A DNA stretch of 40,043 nt from Nemertoderma westbladi (GCA_032718475.1 JAUCBJ010001043.1:1-40043), one strand, 5' to 3'; counted from the stretch's first letter, positions 20,096 to 32,246 are shown. The notes: generated by a model not told the origin, from the sequence alone. Made by a program: numbers and translations.

Positions 20096-23002
20096 TCAAG
20101 CATTGCAGAAATCTGCAACTGTGGAGCAAGATCTCCTATCATTATAATCATATGCCAGAATTTCTCCAACCTTTATGTTCTTGATCGCATAAAATATAAT
20201 ACAAACCTTTCCAAGATGTATTTCTTGCTTTGGCCGTACATTGCCATCCTTGGAATGCATAATGAACTTGCCAAAGGAAGATACATCTTGGGGGTTAATA
20301 TAATAATATTGTGATCTGTGTTGGAAGAAGAAATTGTAGCAATTGTCTAATTCCTCATTTTTTTTTTGTTTCTCTGTATATACAGACTTGGTTGTCGGGA
20401 TTAGTTCCCCATTGTAGTCGCAGATCACATCACCACATATGAAGGATTTGGTAGTTATAAGACACTGACCAAAAACTTCAGAGGGATGTGTCTCGACTTT
20501 GAGGTGTCCTAATGAGTGCTGGTGTTGGAAGAAGAAATTGTAGCAATTGTCTAATTCCTCATTTTTTTTTTGTTTCTCTGTATATACAGACTTGGTTGTC
20601 GGGATTAGTTCCCCATTGTAGTCGCAGATCACATCACCACATATGAAGGATTTGGTAGTTATAAGACACTGACCAAAAACTTCAGAGGGATGTGTCTCGA
20701 CTTTGAGGTGTCCTAATGAGTGCTGACCTCTTTTATACACTTTGTATATATAGTGTTGCCTTTCGATGGTCTGCCGATGCCCCCAGTATGTTCTTAGATT
20801 TTTATGAGAGAGCGACTGCACTCTAAACCAGAGTGCAGAAGGGCATCCCGCAGCATTCCATCATCTGGGGTAATCTTTACACTGTGTGTTGGAGAGTATA
20901 TGGCCAGAAGTTGCTCTTTGGCCTCTTTAAGCTGAATTACTGCATCCTTTCCTTTCAATGGACTGGTCCACTGTCATTTGGAAGAAGATGCAGTCTTTGG
21001 ACTTGTAGTTCCAGAAGTTCCTACTTTGGTATATACAGCTTCCTCTTCCACAAGTAAAAGAGTTACCCCATCCATAATATGGTGGAAATTCTGGTAGCCA
21101 TCAAAGATCTCTGAAATGAGCTCTGGCTGGTTGCCTTGTGCCAGCAATTTAATAGATTCATGACCATCAAAGCTCTTAGTTGTGTCGAATATGTAATTAT
21201 GATCTCTCGTAACCACATAGTGACAGATAAGATGCCAGCTTATCTCGAGTTTCTTGGCAAGATAGCTTAGAGGCAGCAGTCTCAACTATCTTCCAGATCT
21301 GAGTGGCACAAGGCTTAAACTCGAGATGGAGGCTTTCATGAATCCGCTCAATCTCCTGAGAGGGAGAGACCCCATAAAACTTCCCTCTACCATTGATGAA
21401 CACATAGTTGCTATGTGAGACACCCGCTTGCTTTAGCATGCGCGGTCTAATCACATCGCAATAATGTTGAATCATCCTGTAGCGGGAGGACAACTGCAGC
21501 ATTATTTGTTGCCTTTGTCTTATGGTCAGCAACCAAAATCAAGTGCTGCCTTGATTCTGACACAAAGGGCGGCTTATATGCCCGACGGAATTCCACCATC
21601 TTCATCTTTCCAGCAACACTAGGGCGTTGGTGCTCCCCAACTATGATAATGGCCATGAGGTACCGAACATAGAACGAATATAATATGCAATCAATCCACC
21701 CTATGTGAAGTTTCCTCTGGGCCTCAATCACAGAATGAAGGATTTTCTCATCCTTCACAAGAAACAGGGCATCTGCTGGAGTCTTATCATGAAACTCAAT
21801 CATTGAGTTTAGCGCCTTCTGTCTCTCTAGGGATGACCAAAGGGTGATATTTTTGTGGAAGCTCTTGATAGCCTCTCTGACCAAGGAGATCTTGGATCGT
21901 AGGTGAGATGATATTTCATCTGCACCAGTTGATCCAGATCTGAACTGAAAGAACCTCAGTAGGCACTTCAGGTGGCCATCTAAACTTTCACCCTTTATGC
22001 CACATTTCTCATGCTCCTCTGCCATCACCAACTTCAACTGCCCAAGGTCACAGACTGACAGTTCTACAAAACCCTGATCAGTAGTGCCCAACCACCTCTG
22101 AAACTGGAATGCAATAGTAGCAACCGTGTTAAGGTTTTGCTTGACATATTTTTGACTGTTACGTTGATCTGCCGCCATGGAGTCCTTCCATTTCTGGAGA
22201 ACCTGTACATGGGTCGGATCAAACCTTAGGTCAAAATCATGTATAGCAAGCTTGCCCTTAACCGATTGCGCACCCCAGTCATAGCCAGTTGTGACACACT
22301 TCCCTACCACCTCTTCTCAATCACTATCATCATCACTCTGGGGCGTTTAGGAGGTCGTATGATCTCTCCTTCACTATCTGGCATCATCTGAGGAAAACCA
22401 AAAACTCAAGTTCCTCCTACAACCTTTATCCTTAAGGACAGAGTCGCACCTTGCAAGGATGACTGAACAAGGTGTGGTAGGGGAATGCAAGTTTATCGTT
22501 GAAGGTGATGCTGAAGGAATATCTACAGCAATCTGCCCATCATTAAGGTCTTCCGTTGCCAATACCATTACCTGCCTGACTTCCTACGTTTCTATATTTT
22601 ATAAAGTCATTGCCTCTTAATGATATAACTTTGTTTGGGACACCCTTATCAACTTTTTTACCTAGCCATAAAATATCCCAATCAGACAATACTCAGCCCC
22701 CTCCCCAACATTGTTTGAAACCATAATTTGCCTAAGTACTGTATAAATATAATCTTCTAGATTATTGATTTGTCCTTTGTAGATTTAGATTGGGACCATG
22801 CTTCTTTAAATTCTTGCATTCGTAGTTTGGATTCTTCCTTACTTAAATTATGAACTTTCTGAAGATGTGTAGAGAGGTACTTCTGTGGCCTAGGGGGATC
22901 GCAGATAGTGCAGTCGATTATATAGTGGATTGGTTTCGAAGGAATTACTTTGGAGGGTCCAGTGCTAGTTGGGGCAGAATCATCAGAATCAGAATAAGAC
23001 AT
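20096..23002 (-). pseudogene. Zinc-finger / tyrosine-recombinase-like / SET-domain fusion gene, frame-broken
   Basis: Five minus-strand frames follow each other in protein order. (1) 23002-22757: CTICDPPRPQKYLSTHLQKVH, a C2H2-like finger. (2) 22568-22374: linker, possibly after an intron. (3) 22310-21447 and 21532-21197: a helical core, then GEHQRPSVAG (candidate first Arg of a tyrosine recombinase), LILVADHKTK (lysine hairpin) and RPRMLKQ. (4) 21285-20974: ICHYVVTRDHNY, candidate His and nucleophilic Tyr. (5) 20821-20096: a SET domain with FGQCLITTKSFICGDV, FIMHSKDGNVRPK and GEILAYDYNDRR, closest to SET8/KMT5A-type lysine methyltransferases. NHS is changed to MHS. Frame breaks lie near 22375, 21495 and 21260. 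A paralogous fragment on the other strand (9209-10219) supports a mobile gene. The zinc finger and SET suggest chromatin targeting. SET is firm, the recombinase reading is inferred. Confidence 0.65.
20318..20725 (-). repeat. Exact 204-bp tandem duplication inside the SET domain
   Basis: 20318-20521 and 20522-20725 read the same base for base. The unit is 68 codons, so the duplication keeps the frame and repeats the N-terminal half of the SET domain (from QHSLGHLK to NFFFQH). No difference between copies was seen by eye, which points to a very recent event or an assembly error. A domain with half its core doubled is unlikely to fold normally. Confidence 0.93.
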
Positions 23003-23048
23003 ATTAGATAAGAAAGAGTGGAGAGTGAAAAAAGAAATAATAAATCAA

Positions 23049-23252
23049 ATTGCAGTTGAGGTTATAAAGTTAATAGAACAATTCGTAGATCAAAGATAAT
23101 ACAGATTGATGTAGAAATTGAGTATATCGAAAAAATAATATTTATAGAAGAATGCAAATATTGCAGTTGAGTTGATAAAATTCGTAGAACAATTCGTAGA
23201 TCAAAGTAAATAGAGATTGATATAGAAATTGAGATAGATAACTGAATTATTT
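23049..23252. repeat. Two-copy ~110-bp tandem repeat upstream of the recombinase-SET gene
   Basis: A segment with ttgcagttgag, gaacaattcgtagatcaaag and gaaattgag occurs at 23049-23150 and again at 23161-23252 with small indels. It lies just 5' of the minus-strand gene start and might overlap its promoter, but no promoter element can be supported. Confidence 0.7.
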
Positions 23253-24250
23253 AATTATTAGGTTATTTTTATGTACAAATTTGAACTTCTGTCTTGACTT
23301 TAACACCCTGGTAGCTAAATGAATGGAAGCGGTGTTGCTGCAGGTATAAATCCTGCCTTTAAAATTACTTATTTTACCAATTTACCCAAAATACTGTATA
23401 TTTAGTGATAAAGGACCAGTTACGGTATCATATTGATTTGTTTCTTACAAATTATTCTTTAGTAAAGGTTCTTACGCCATCTTGTGCTATTACACCTATA
23501 TTCGATCTAATTTCTGTTGTATGGCCTACTAAGCCTCAAATGGAATACGTGACGCTTATTGGCTATGCTCCTTCCTGATAAAGCTAGTATATAAGTGCGG
23601 TTGTGCTATGATTGATTTTACTCTCTCTTTTTGGTATTGTTTGACAGAAGAAGTCGCACTGCCCATGCAGAGGCTTTATTCCCCGGTCAGGTTTAACTGA
23701 CTGGTGGTTATTACAGGCCTAAGGTCTGAAATTAAAGAGTTAATAATTGAATTATAATTATTCATTGCTACATTGTATATTCTACTGGTTTATTCAATTT
23801 ATCTTTATTATTTGCTTAATATATCACCGATATTATGTAATCAAGGAGGTTTTACACGCGCCACAACAGGTGGGTTGCTGTAACTAAGTATCAGTGATAA
23901 TATGGACAATTGTATCAGATTTGTGTGTTGCTTTATCTCTGACTTACTAAATAATTAATATATGGCGATATTTCAGACCATTAATGTAAGCAAAGCTCTC
24001 ATTATTAATTGCATCACGATTGAGAGTTGTCACAAATTGAATACTGTAGCGATATCAATATAATTAGACCCGAAGACTTGTCTCTATACGTTTCCCCTAA
24101 AGGGAAACACAATCACCAGACTTGAGTTCTTACAGAATTAATTAGTCAGTCATTTGCTTGTTATACTGTGTTGTCACACCCTCCCGGTATAGTGTCTCAG
24201 TCAAATACAATAGATAATCAAATACCGTATTGAACTAAGTGAAATATAGA
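23240..24250 (+). repeat. Dispersed ~1-kb repeat, copy 1
   Basis: This aligns along its length with 25470-26438 plus 27279-27330 in the same orientation, with moderate divergence. Shared landmarks are gtagctaaatgaatggaag near its start, a TATA-like stretch near 23590, acacgcgcca near 23855 and ttagtcagtcatttgcttgt near 24148. It has no coding frame. The length and TATA-like centre would suit an LTR, but the ends are not the usual TG/CA. It preserves the uninterrupted target (tcaaatac, about 24203) of the element at 26439. Confidence 0.75.
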
Positions 24251-24492
24251 GAAAATCTATGCATCGAAGGGAAAAAGGGCAAAGAAACAGATACAGTGAG
24301 CGGCCCTTGTTGACAGGTACACTAGCGCAATCCCGTTTATTGTATCAGACCAGACATCTTGCCTTCAATTTTGCATGGTTTATTAAGTAACAGAAAAGAG
24401 TCAAAATATATGAAAATTGAGAGTGAAAGAACATAATTTACTAAAAGCGCTAACACCCACAGATATTCCACTCACCAAATGGGTCAAATTAA
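24251..24492. other. Spacer
   Basis: No gene or repeat recognised. Confidence 0.4.
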
Positions 24493-24730
24493 AAACTAAA
24501 ATTAGTAACTAGGTACTAAATTTAGTAACTGGATACTAAAATTAGTAACTGGGAATGAAAATAGTAACTTACCAGGTACTGAAATTAGTAACCGGATAGT
24601 GAAATTAGTAACCGCATCTTGAAATTAGTAACCGGGTACTGAAATTAGTAACTGGGTACTGAAATTAGTAACAGGGCACTGAAATTCGTAACTGGGTACT
24701 AAAATTGGTAACTGGGTACTGATAACCGGA
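24493..24730. repeat. ~20-bp minisatellite, about 11 copies
   Basis: A unit close to actgaaattagtaactgggt repeats with substitutions and some length changes. Non-coding. Confidence 0.88.
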
Positions 24731-25469
24731 TTTATTTTATTTATTTATTGCTGTCACATTGCCACATTGCTCGACATCGACTCCTTCCACTCACTCTCCT
24801 AGTCTACTTGAAGGTCTTCCTCGGCCGACATCATAAATGTCTCGAAGGATACAAGAATGAACAAACTCTGGCTCTTAATCTACTAAATTCTTTTTAGATT
24901 TTGTTGGTTGGTGACGGTGTTGGCCGTAAGTGCTGTATGCACTGTTGATTTATTGTACACTATTAAAAGAAACATCTATTTAAAAAATGTAATAAATCTG
25001 CTCAAAATTACCATGTCACAACTATTATACTAAATAAATTCAATTCAAATAAGATTCATCCTTCCGCCGCTGAAGGGCTGCAAGTACGAGGTTCCCACAT
25101 TCGTCAACTAATAATCATTCACCCCCGACAAAACGACGCAAAAGAGCTTCTAAATAGAAGAAAAATTGAAAATAGACATTAATTTTCGATGCTTCTTTAT
25201 ATTACCTTTATTTTACTTTATATGACTCATATCTTTATTTTATATTATATGTAAAATAAGTAAAGGTGTCCCCAAGAATCCATTTAGCTTATTTTTATTC
25301 ATAAACTGAAACACTTTATATGCATTTGAATGCTTTCTAGAACTACAACTTGACTGCTTAAGGGTCATGGGCATTTATTAACCCTTGATTATGTGTTCAC
25401 GAGTTGAGATGTTTTTTATATATGATTAACTACACACACTCTGTATAATTGCAGTTTGGTGTTGATACC
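24731..25469. other. AT-rich spacer between the two 1-kb repeats
   Basis: No coding signal on either strand. If the flanking repeats were LTRs, this would be all that remains of an internal region, but no gag, pol or primer-binding site is seen. Confidence 0.4.
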
Positions 25470-27330
25470 TGAATTATTTACTTATTGGATTATTTCATGT
25501 ACGAATTTGAACTTTGGTCTTGACTTTAACACCTTGGTAGCTAAATGAATGGAAGCGGTGTTGCTGCAGTTATAAATCCTGCCTTTAAAATTACTTATTT
25601 TACCAATTTACCCCAAAAACTGTATTTTTATTACTGAAAGATTATATTAATAATTTCTTGTAGATTATTCTTTAGTAAAAGGTTCTTACACCATCTAGTA
25701 CTATCATACCTATATTTGAACTAATTCGTTGTTAAGTAGCATTAATGGAATGAGTGCTCTCCTATTGGCCCATAATTATTGCATTTGCCTTCCCTAAGTA
25801 TATAATATTCATTACCAGTTTATTCCAACCACTTGTAATTGGATCACTGCTGAGATTCCTTCTCATGCAGACTTCCATACCACTGGTCAGATCGCTGCCA
25901 GTGGTATCTATTACATGTCAATGTTGATGTCAAATTAAATGTCAGATGTTAAATGTATCTTCATGTATCTTGTAATTTAAATTGGATTATAGTTTGTACT
26001 TGTAATTTGTTCTGTCGTTATACTTAATTTGTTCTCTTATCGTTGATTATACCGCCAATATTACCCAATCAAGGAGATTTTACACGCGCCAATCATAAGG
26101 TGGGTGGGTCTATGCAATTAAGTATCAGTGGTAATCTGGACAATTGTAATAGATAAGTGTGTTGTTCTGTCTCTGACTTACTAAATAATTAATATAGGGC
26201 GATATACCAGACCATTAATATAAGAAAGGCCCTTATTATTAATTGTATCACGATTGAGAGTTGTCATAAATTAATTACGATAGGAATATTCATATAATTG
26301 TACATAAAGGCAAGTCACTATACGTTTCTCCTAAAGAGAAAAACAGATAACACACTTGAATTCTTACTGAATTAATTAGTCAGCCATTTGCTTGTTATAT
26401 TGTGTTGTCACATCCTCCCAGTATCGTATCTCAGTCAACCCTATTCCACCTGGGCTCTTTTGTCCGAGATTCCACCTGGGGTTGGGCATAATATGCCCAA
26501 CAGTTTATTATACACTAAAAAGTAATGATAATTTTATCAAAACTTTCCAAATTTTCGCAGGTTTATAGAAAAATGTATAATGCATCTGTTCTGAGTTTTA
26601 TATATTCATAATTTTAAATAATATATCCATATAAATTAATTATCATGAAGATAACCCATTATAGTAAAAAGATGAGATAATACCATACATACTCCTCCCA
26701 ACACCACTGTCTGCCTAACTCTGCCAGACATCCCAAGTGAAAATTTTGCTTGCAGGGGTGCTGTTATTTATTCACCTCTGTTTATGTCTGCTGTATTACA
26801 TTAGGAATAATACTGGTTTCAATGGTGGTTGTTGTTTTATCCTAGTAGACTTATTGCTTGCTTATCTGTCAGTTTAGTATTTTGTTATTAAAAAATAATG
26901 TGATTGATGTGTACTAATCCAAGCAGTAGACAATCTCGTGTTTGAATTTAACTTTACAACCCAGCCAAGTGAATGTCCTGGACCGTAATTGGTTGTATTC
27001 TAGCTTGTTGACCAGGGGAACTATCCAACCAGGGATTATCTTTTCTACCAGTTAGGCTAATAAAGATATTATAATAAAAAAATGTGACTATGATATGAAA
27101 AACACACCATAGCACAAAAAGTATAAATGATGAAAAAAATATTTTGTTACCATCAGAAAGCCAATTAAATTCTAGGAAAAGTCAATGAATTTCATAATAA
27201 TACATAAAAATCATCATGATGAATTTCTAAAAATAAAAAGTGTTGGGCAGATTCTTCCCAACCCCAGGTGGAATAGGGTTAAATACAATAGATAATCAAA
27301 TAACGTATTAAACCAAATAAGTTATAGAGT
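25470..27330 (+). repeat. Dispersed ~1-kb repeat, copy 2, interrupted by an 840-bp insertion
   Basis: Matches copy 1 from 25470 to 26438 and again from 27279 to about 27330. The insertion lies between. Confidence 0.75.
26439..27278. mobile_element. Non-autonomous piggyBac-like element, 840 bp
   Basis: It begins CCCTATTCCACCTGGG and ends with the exact reverse complement. A second block after the left end (attccacctggggttggg at about 26470) mirrors the right end more fully. The right flank is TTAA (27279-27282), the piggyBac target. The left flank is TCAA, and the undisturbed paralogous site in copy 1 also reads TCAA. No transposase frame is present, so it would depend on a transposase supplied elsewhere. 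A piggyBac transposase remnant lies at 35990-36375, but its end sequence differs. Confidence 0.78.
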
Positions 27331-28309
27331 AAAGTTTCAGAAAACTGCACTAGTACTCCAGTCCCTGGCTTTAGACCCCGTAGGAATTTTGGGGTGGACG
27401 GGGTTTCTCACCGAATCCTAGTTGGACATACATATATGGGTGAAAAAAACTTGGGTAGACTTTCTGGTTCCTGGGCGTAAGTTTTTTATAGCCATTGGTT
27501 TTGTGCGTCCGTGAGCTGTTCACAATTTCAAAATTTGGGGCGATTTGAGTATTTACATGACAGTTTCCAACGTAACATAATAATATACTTTCAAAATTGT
27601 GGTGAAAGTGGTAAAACATACCAGCGAATTTTTGCGTTATACGCCACATAATATACAGTACCTGTTTTTTAATACATTGTGAAAAGATCCAATTATTTCA
27701 TGTAATAATGTTACCAATACATATTTTCTATGCTGTGCAAGTAAATACATTGTGTTCTAGAATACTAGCTACTAATTTATAGCTATTAATAAAAAATGTT
27801 ACATCATTTTAAGTATTTATTTTTAACATCATTTTAAGTATTTATTTTAAACATAAATCATTAATTTAACATAAAAACAGAAAGCAAAAGTTCTTGGTCT
27901 CACCAATAATGTTCGTTAAATGGTATTTTCCGAATTTCAGGGTCCCCATAAACATAACCATGTAGGCTAATTATTTCTGTTGCTGCACATCTTTCGCTAT
28001 ATTTTTCAATAAGAAATATCACAGAATTGTTCTAGAACAATTTACAAACACATTATATTAAAGCAAATATATGTTATTAAAAAATCATTAAAAAATCATA
28101 TGTGGCATATAATGCAAAAGTACCAGTAGCTAACAAAACTGTGTTAGCTACAGTTTCATATTGTTTGATACGGGTATATATATTTTATACGTAAGAAGGC
28201 CCTTCATATTATTATTCTGATAATGGATCCTCCCGTGGGCTCAAATGTTCCCCAGAGCGATACAGAGATAGGGCAGACCTGTCGACATCGATTACAAATG
28301 TCGGTTATA
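27331..28309. other. Gene-free AT-rich stretch
   Basis: A 92-codon minus-strand frame (27371-27649) has no recognisable motif. A ~23-bp phrase around acatcattttaagtatttat is repeated at 27801-27850. Nothing else supported. Confidence 0.4.
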
Positions 28310-28660
28310 TTGAAAAATATTGAGACATGAAAAATATCGAGAGTAAAAATAACGCGAGTAAAAACATCGAGTGTTGAAAAATAACGATAAATTCGAGAGT
28401 TCAAAAAATATCGAGAGTAAAAATATCGAGGGTAAAAATATCGAGAGTAAAAATACCGAGTGTTGAAAAATATCGAGAGTAAAAATATCGAGAGTAAAAA
28501 TATCGAGTGTTGAAAAATATCGAGAGTAAAATTATCGAGTGTTGAAAAATATCGAGAGTAAAAATATCGAGTGTTGAAAAATATCGAGTGTTGAAAAATA
28601 TCGAGAGTAAAAATATCGAGAGTAAAAATATCGAATGTTGAAAAATATCAATTTCAAGTC
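28310..28660. repeat. Compound 15/17-bp minisatellite
   Basis: Two related units, about atatcgagagtaaaa (15 bp) and atatcgagtgttgaaaa (17 bp), alternate irregularly for some 340 bp, giving about 20 units. The array ends with an inverted motif, ctcgatatttttca, at about 28664. Confidence 0.9.
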
Positions 28661-28680
28661 TCGATATTTTTCACCATTAC

Positions 28681-28851
28681 CACAATGTCAGGTGGAAGGC
28701 TGTCAATGGGAGGATGATGGCGTGGTTAAACAGATCCTACTATAGATCCGCTATTGGGATTGGTGGCACATTAAGTCAGCAAGTTGAGGGCGGAAACGTC
28801 CTTGACTCGCGTGGTATACATCTATCTGCCATTAGCCAAGGCAAGTTATAA
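28681..28851 (+). pseudogene. SGNH-hydrolase-like C-terminal fragment, second copy
   Basis: The frame reads VNGRMMAWLNRSYY, then EGGNVLDSRGIHLSAISQGKL and a TAA at 28849-28851. It parallels NSRMVAWLR and QGGALLHSDGIHLSDVGQCKL at 8408-8744, including the D/S-R/D-GIHLS block with the candidate catalytic His. Only the last ~55 residues remain. The minisatellite lies immediately upstream. Divergence from the other copy is large, so these are separate old insertions or two families. Confidence 0.5.
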
Positions 28852-29889
28852 GCCACACTACACCACGGACTCTTCACAGTTGTTAAACACTCGGAGACTC
28901 TTGTTCTAGAGATCAGATCCAATATTGCTCAATCCGTTTCCAACCACGCCTTTCTGGGTCTGAAATTTGTGGAGCAAATGACATTGCCACGGACACCACG
29001 GTATTATACAGTGGACATATAGGACTGCATGTGGGGGGTGACGACTGTACCATGTGACGAGTCTCTGATCCAATGGCAAAATTGCACGACACGAGACAGG
29101 GGGTGGTACCAATACCACAATTACAGTTTGCCATTGGTTCATTAGAGACTTTAGTTTGGATACTTTGTCATTCCTCACTGACACACCAAACTTTACACTA
29201 GTAGATAGGAACCTGACAGCCAAGACGTTACTGACAGAGGTGATGGGGGATCTAAAAACAGGGGTTAAACACTGACACATTCAACAGACTAATTAATTCA
29301 GGTCAAACTGACTGAACTCAATGTACCGACAACAGATGGGATGTTCCATTTTTTTTGTCATGTTGTATTCCTGTTCCATATATAACTCAATTAGTCATTG
29401 GGGTCTATACTTAATAATATATTAGTATATTATTTACAACAGTTATTTTTTTGATTAAACAAAGTAGTAAGTAGTTCAAGTAGTATAGCACATTTCATCG
29501 TGACATGAATAAACAACGGTTAACTTTATCTCGCCATATGAGCTGTTATCAACCTGTATGGGAACTATAAGTACAGGTACCGAAATCGTCATACATTAAA
29601 TTTGTAAAAACACAGTTACATTTTAGTAGTTATTCATATTCATTCGTTTTATTATTATACTATTATTTTGGGTTCGAAAGACAGCTGCAAAGTAAGTGTT
29701 TTACAAAGTTCCCATCCACTTTGCAATATCATTTTACTTCAGCTAAAAGTGTGACTGAATTTTAATAAGCTGGATTAAAATCAATCAAATAAGAGTCAAA
29801 AATATAAAAATGCGATAAATTTATTTCCGCTAGACAATATTGAATCTACTATAATAATATTGAATCGGGGTTTGCCATAATGATGCAAC
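28852..29889. other. No supported gene
   Basis: Frames open on both strands at 28870-29280, but none shows a family motif; they may be remains of the SGNH-bearing element. The rest is AT-rich. Confidence 0.4.
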
Positions 29890-29989
29890 ATGACTGACAA
29901 ACAAGTAATATAGTACATAATGTAACTGGCATTTGTTTGAAACAAATGCCAGTTACATTATGTACCGGTATTAGTTGTTTGTCAGTCAT
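29890..29989. repeat. 100-bp hairpin with ~49-bp arms
   Basis: 29890-29938 pairs with 29940-29989 around a single central base (29939). The outer 15 bp (atgactgacaaacaa) and the inner 25 bp pair perfectly; one small mismatch zone lies near 29905-29912. It may be a small fold-back MITE or, less likely, an RNA hairpin. Confidence 0.88.
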
Positions 29990-30439
29990 TTCCTGTGGAA
30001 TGGATCATATATGCAACAAATCTGCAACGATTAAAGAGATAATAGGAGCCATGTCTGCCGGTACCATTTTAATTTAATAATACGAATACGATTTTAATTT
30101 AATTATAATTGAATATTTGCACATTAAATTTACGTAATTAAGTAATTAAGTGAATGAAGGCCTACGTATAAGAATGCTACTAAAACAGTGGCACAGTGGA
30201 ATAAGAGTAACATCAGTATGTGAGGTGTGAAAGTACTATGAGCGCTATTAAAATTAAAATTGAACTACAAGATACGAGTTGTGAATCATACCAGTAACTA
30301 CTTGGTAGAACTGAGTTATGAGTTCACAACCCAAAGAAACTTAAATTAATGTGTGAAGTACCAGTACATGATTTAGTTAGAAAGGTCAAAGTATCAATAG
30401 GAACCAGCGGCCAAACCAAGGGGGTATCATGTGGTTGTG
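29990..30439. other. AT-rich spacer
   Basis: No gene or repeat recognised. Confidence 0.4.
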
Positions 30440-30725
30440 CAATCTATCAGTTTTTACTTTACTTTGCTTGCCGTTTTTTCTTACTGGTTTTCTTCCCATT
30501 TCTTTATTATTAGTATTTACATTCTTATTTTATCACCAGTTTTTAAATGCCTTTTTTTACCTGGTTTTTACTATTCATTTTTTCTTTATTACCTATAAAA
30601 GTTTTGAATTTTATTTTTAATCACCATGATTTACTTGCCTTTTTCTTACTCGTTTTTATCTTTATCTTCAATACCAGTTTTTAATTGCCTTTTTTTTCGT
30701 ATTGGTTTTTATTTCCATTTTTTTT
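30440..30725. repeat. Degenerate T-rich repeats
   Basis: A phrase like ttgcctttttttactggttttta recurs about six times with variable spacing. The hydrophobic peptide frame across it is an effect of the T-rich composition. Confidence 0.55.
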
Positions 30726-32219
30726 AATAATGCCTGGACTATCGCTAAGCAGCCTAAGTGCTGCTCCGATTCGCCTCAGATTATAAAAATATTATTTAAT
30801 CTCTTGATTGATATAATTATATATATAGATTTTGTAGGTACTGCAGTAGCAGAACCAGTACTGTGGCAATCCACATTTAGCGGCAGTAGTGTTGTGAAAC
30901 CGGGATGAGAGTATCTGAAATACAGTAGGAGGTAGCTGTGAGACACGGCCAACTGTTAGTATTACTATTGTAGTATTAATTAGTATAGTACAATTGCAGC
31001 TGTGCTGTAGTCCTGTAGTATTACTATAGCTAGTATTAGTATATAGTACTATAACTATAGTACTGTAGCTATGTTAAATCATTGAAACCGGGGCTATAGA
31101 TTAGATAAATTAATTATTATGATTAATTAATAATTAGATTAGATTAATTTAAAGTACCACAAGACCACGGTGGGTGGTCTGGGTGGTTGGGTGCTTTCCA
31201 GTGCACAATTCCACTGTTTCCAAACCACATAACCAATACTGGTGGCCTAACAGCCTAAGTATTGGCCTACTATGTACTGAACTGATATAGCATAGAAGCT
31301 ACAGGTAGACAGGCCTTATGTTTACAAAGTACTTATGCTTACACCTAAAATCAAAGCAATTAATTAATATAAATACGGTTACAGTATGCTACATTTGCTA
31401 CCTGCCTTGCTGCCTTAGGCTTAAAAACAAATATGAAGAAAAGTGGTCCGATCCTGTGATTGATCTACATTCAGACCATTAGCTATATATATAAAATAAC
31501 GCAATACCCAAACCCAGAACAGTAATAATGTACAGAATATTGTTGTTGGTTTGCTTATAGGCAGTGCAGGCATAACATGTAAAATGATAGCCAAGAGTTT
31601 AGCCAATCAATGAAGGGCGCTGGAAAAGCTATCTGCTGGTGAGTCATTAGTAGCAGAGTGGAATTATTTGGTGTAACCATCGAAATTCATAGGCCCTTCA
31701 TGAAGGTAGAGAAGTTAACTAATATTGGTTAGATGTAATACAACCAGGTTCTATAGGGAGATAGTATAGAACACATTAGTTTGGTAGGACAGCTGAGTTT
31801 GTGAGAGAGAGAGGTGGGGTTGACGAGGCTGTGGGTAGTAGGTATTCACTGATTGTCAAAGGATTCACTGGTCCACTAGGATACAGTAGTGCCCTAGATC
31901 CACAATAATTGTTTTTGTCCGTTGAATTTACTCATTATGTCCGCTGATTTTATCTTTTTATGTCCGCGGAAATTGCTACTGGTAATGCCGCTCTCTTAGG
32001 CTATTTGTATGGAGCAGTATATTGTAGGTATAAAGCCTTACAAATATACTGTATTATACTACAATATATTTGAATTAGAGGAATAATGGTGGTTCTGTGT
32101 TAATCAACAATTTATTAATGTATCATAAGTTGTAATGATTTGATTTTAAGGGATGTATTTTTATAAAAATATTATGAAGAATTAGAAAAATTGTAATTAA
32201 TGAGGATGAATTGCGCCTA
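30726..32219. other. Gene-free stretch with a small three-copy repeat
   Basis: No coding support. At 31914-31976 a phrase near tatgtccgctgatttt occurs three times at ~24-bp spacing. A run of tag/cta words lies at about 31000-31075. A 61-codon minus-strand frame (31421-31606) shows no family. Confidence 0.4.
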
Positions 32220-32246
32220 CCCCCCCCCCCCCCCCCCCCCCCCCCC
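32220..32246. repeat. Run of 27 C
   Basis: An uninterrupted cytosine homopolymer. Its length may be unreliable in assembly. Confidence 0.95.

Noticed and set aside
24493-24730. Possible CRISPR-like array
   Set aside because: Units are contiguous ~20-bp repeats without spacers, in a eukaryotic context.
23240-27330. A complete LTR retrotransposon with the 1-kb repeats as LTRs
   Set aside because: No TG/CA ends, primer-binding site or coding sequence between them.
27371-27649. 92-codon minus-strand frame
   Set aside because: No recognised domain and no support beyond being open.
28906-29280. 124-codon minus-strand frame
   Set aside because: Frames are open on several phases here and none carries a recognisable motif.
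30429-30620. Hydrophobic 63-codon frame resembling a membrane protein
   Set aside because: It lies in a T-rich degenerate repeat, which encodes Phe/Leu by composition.
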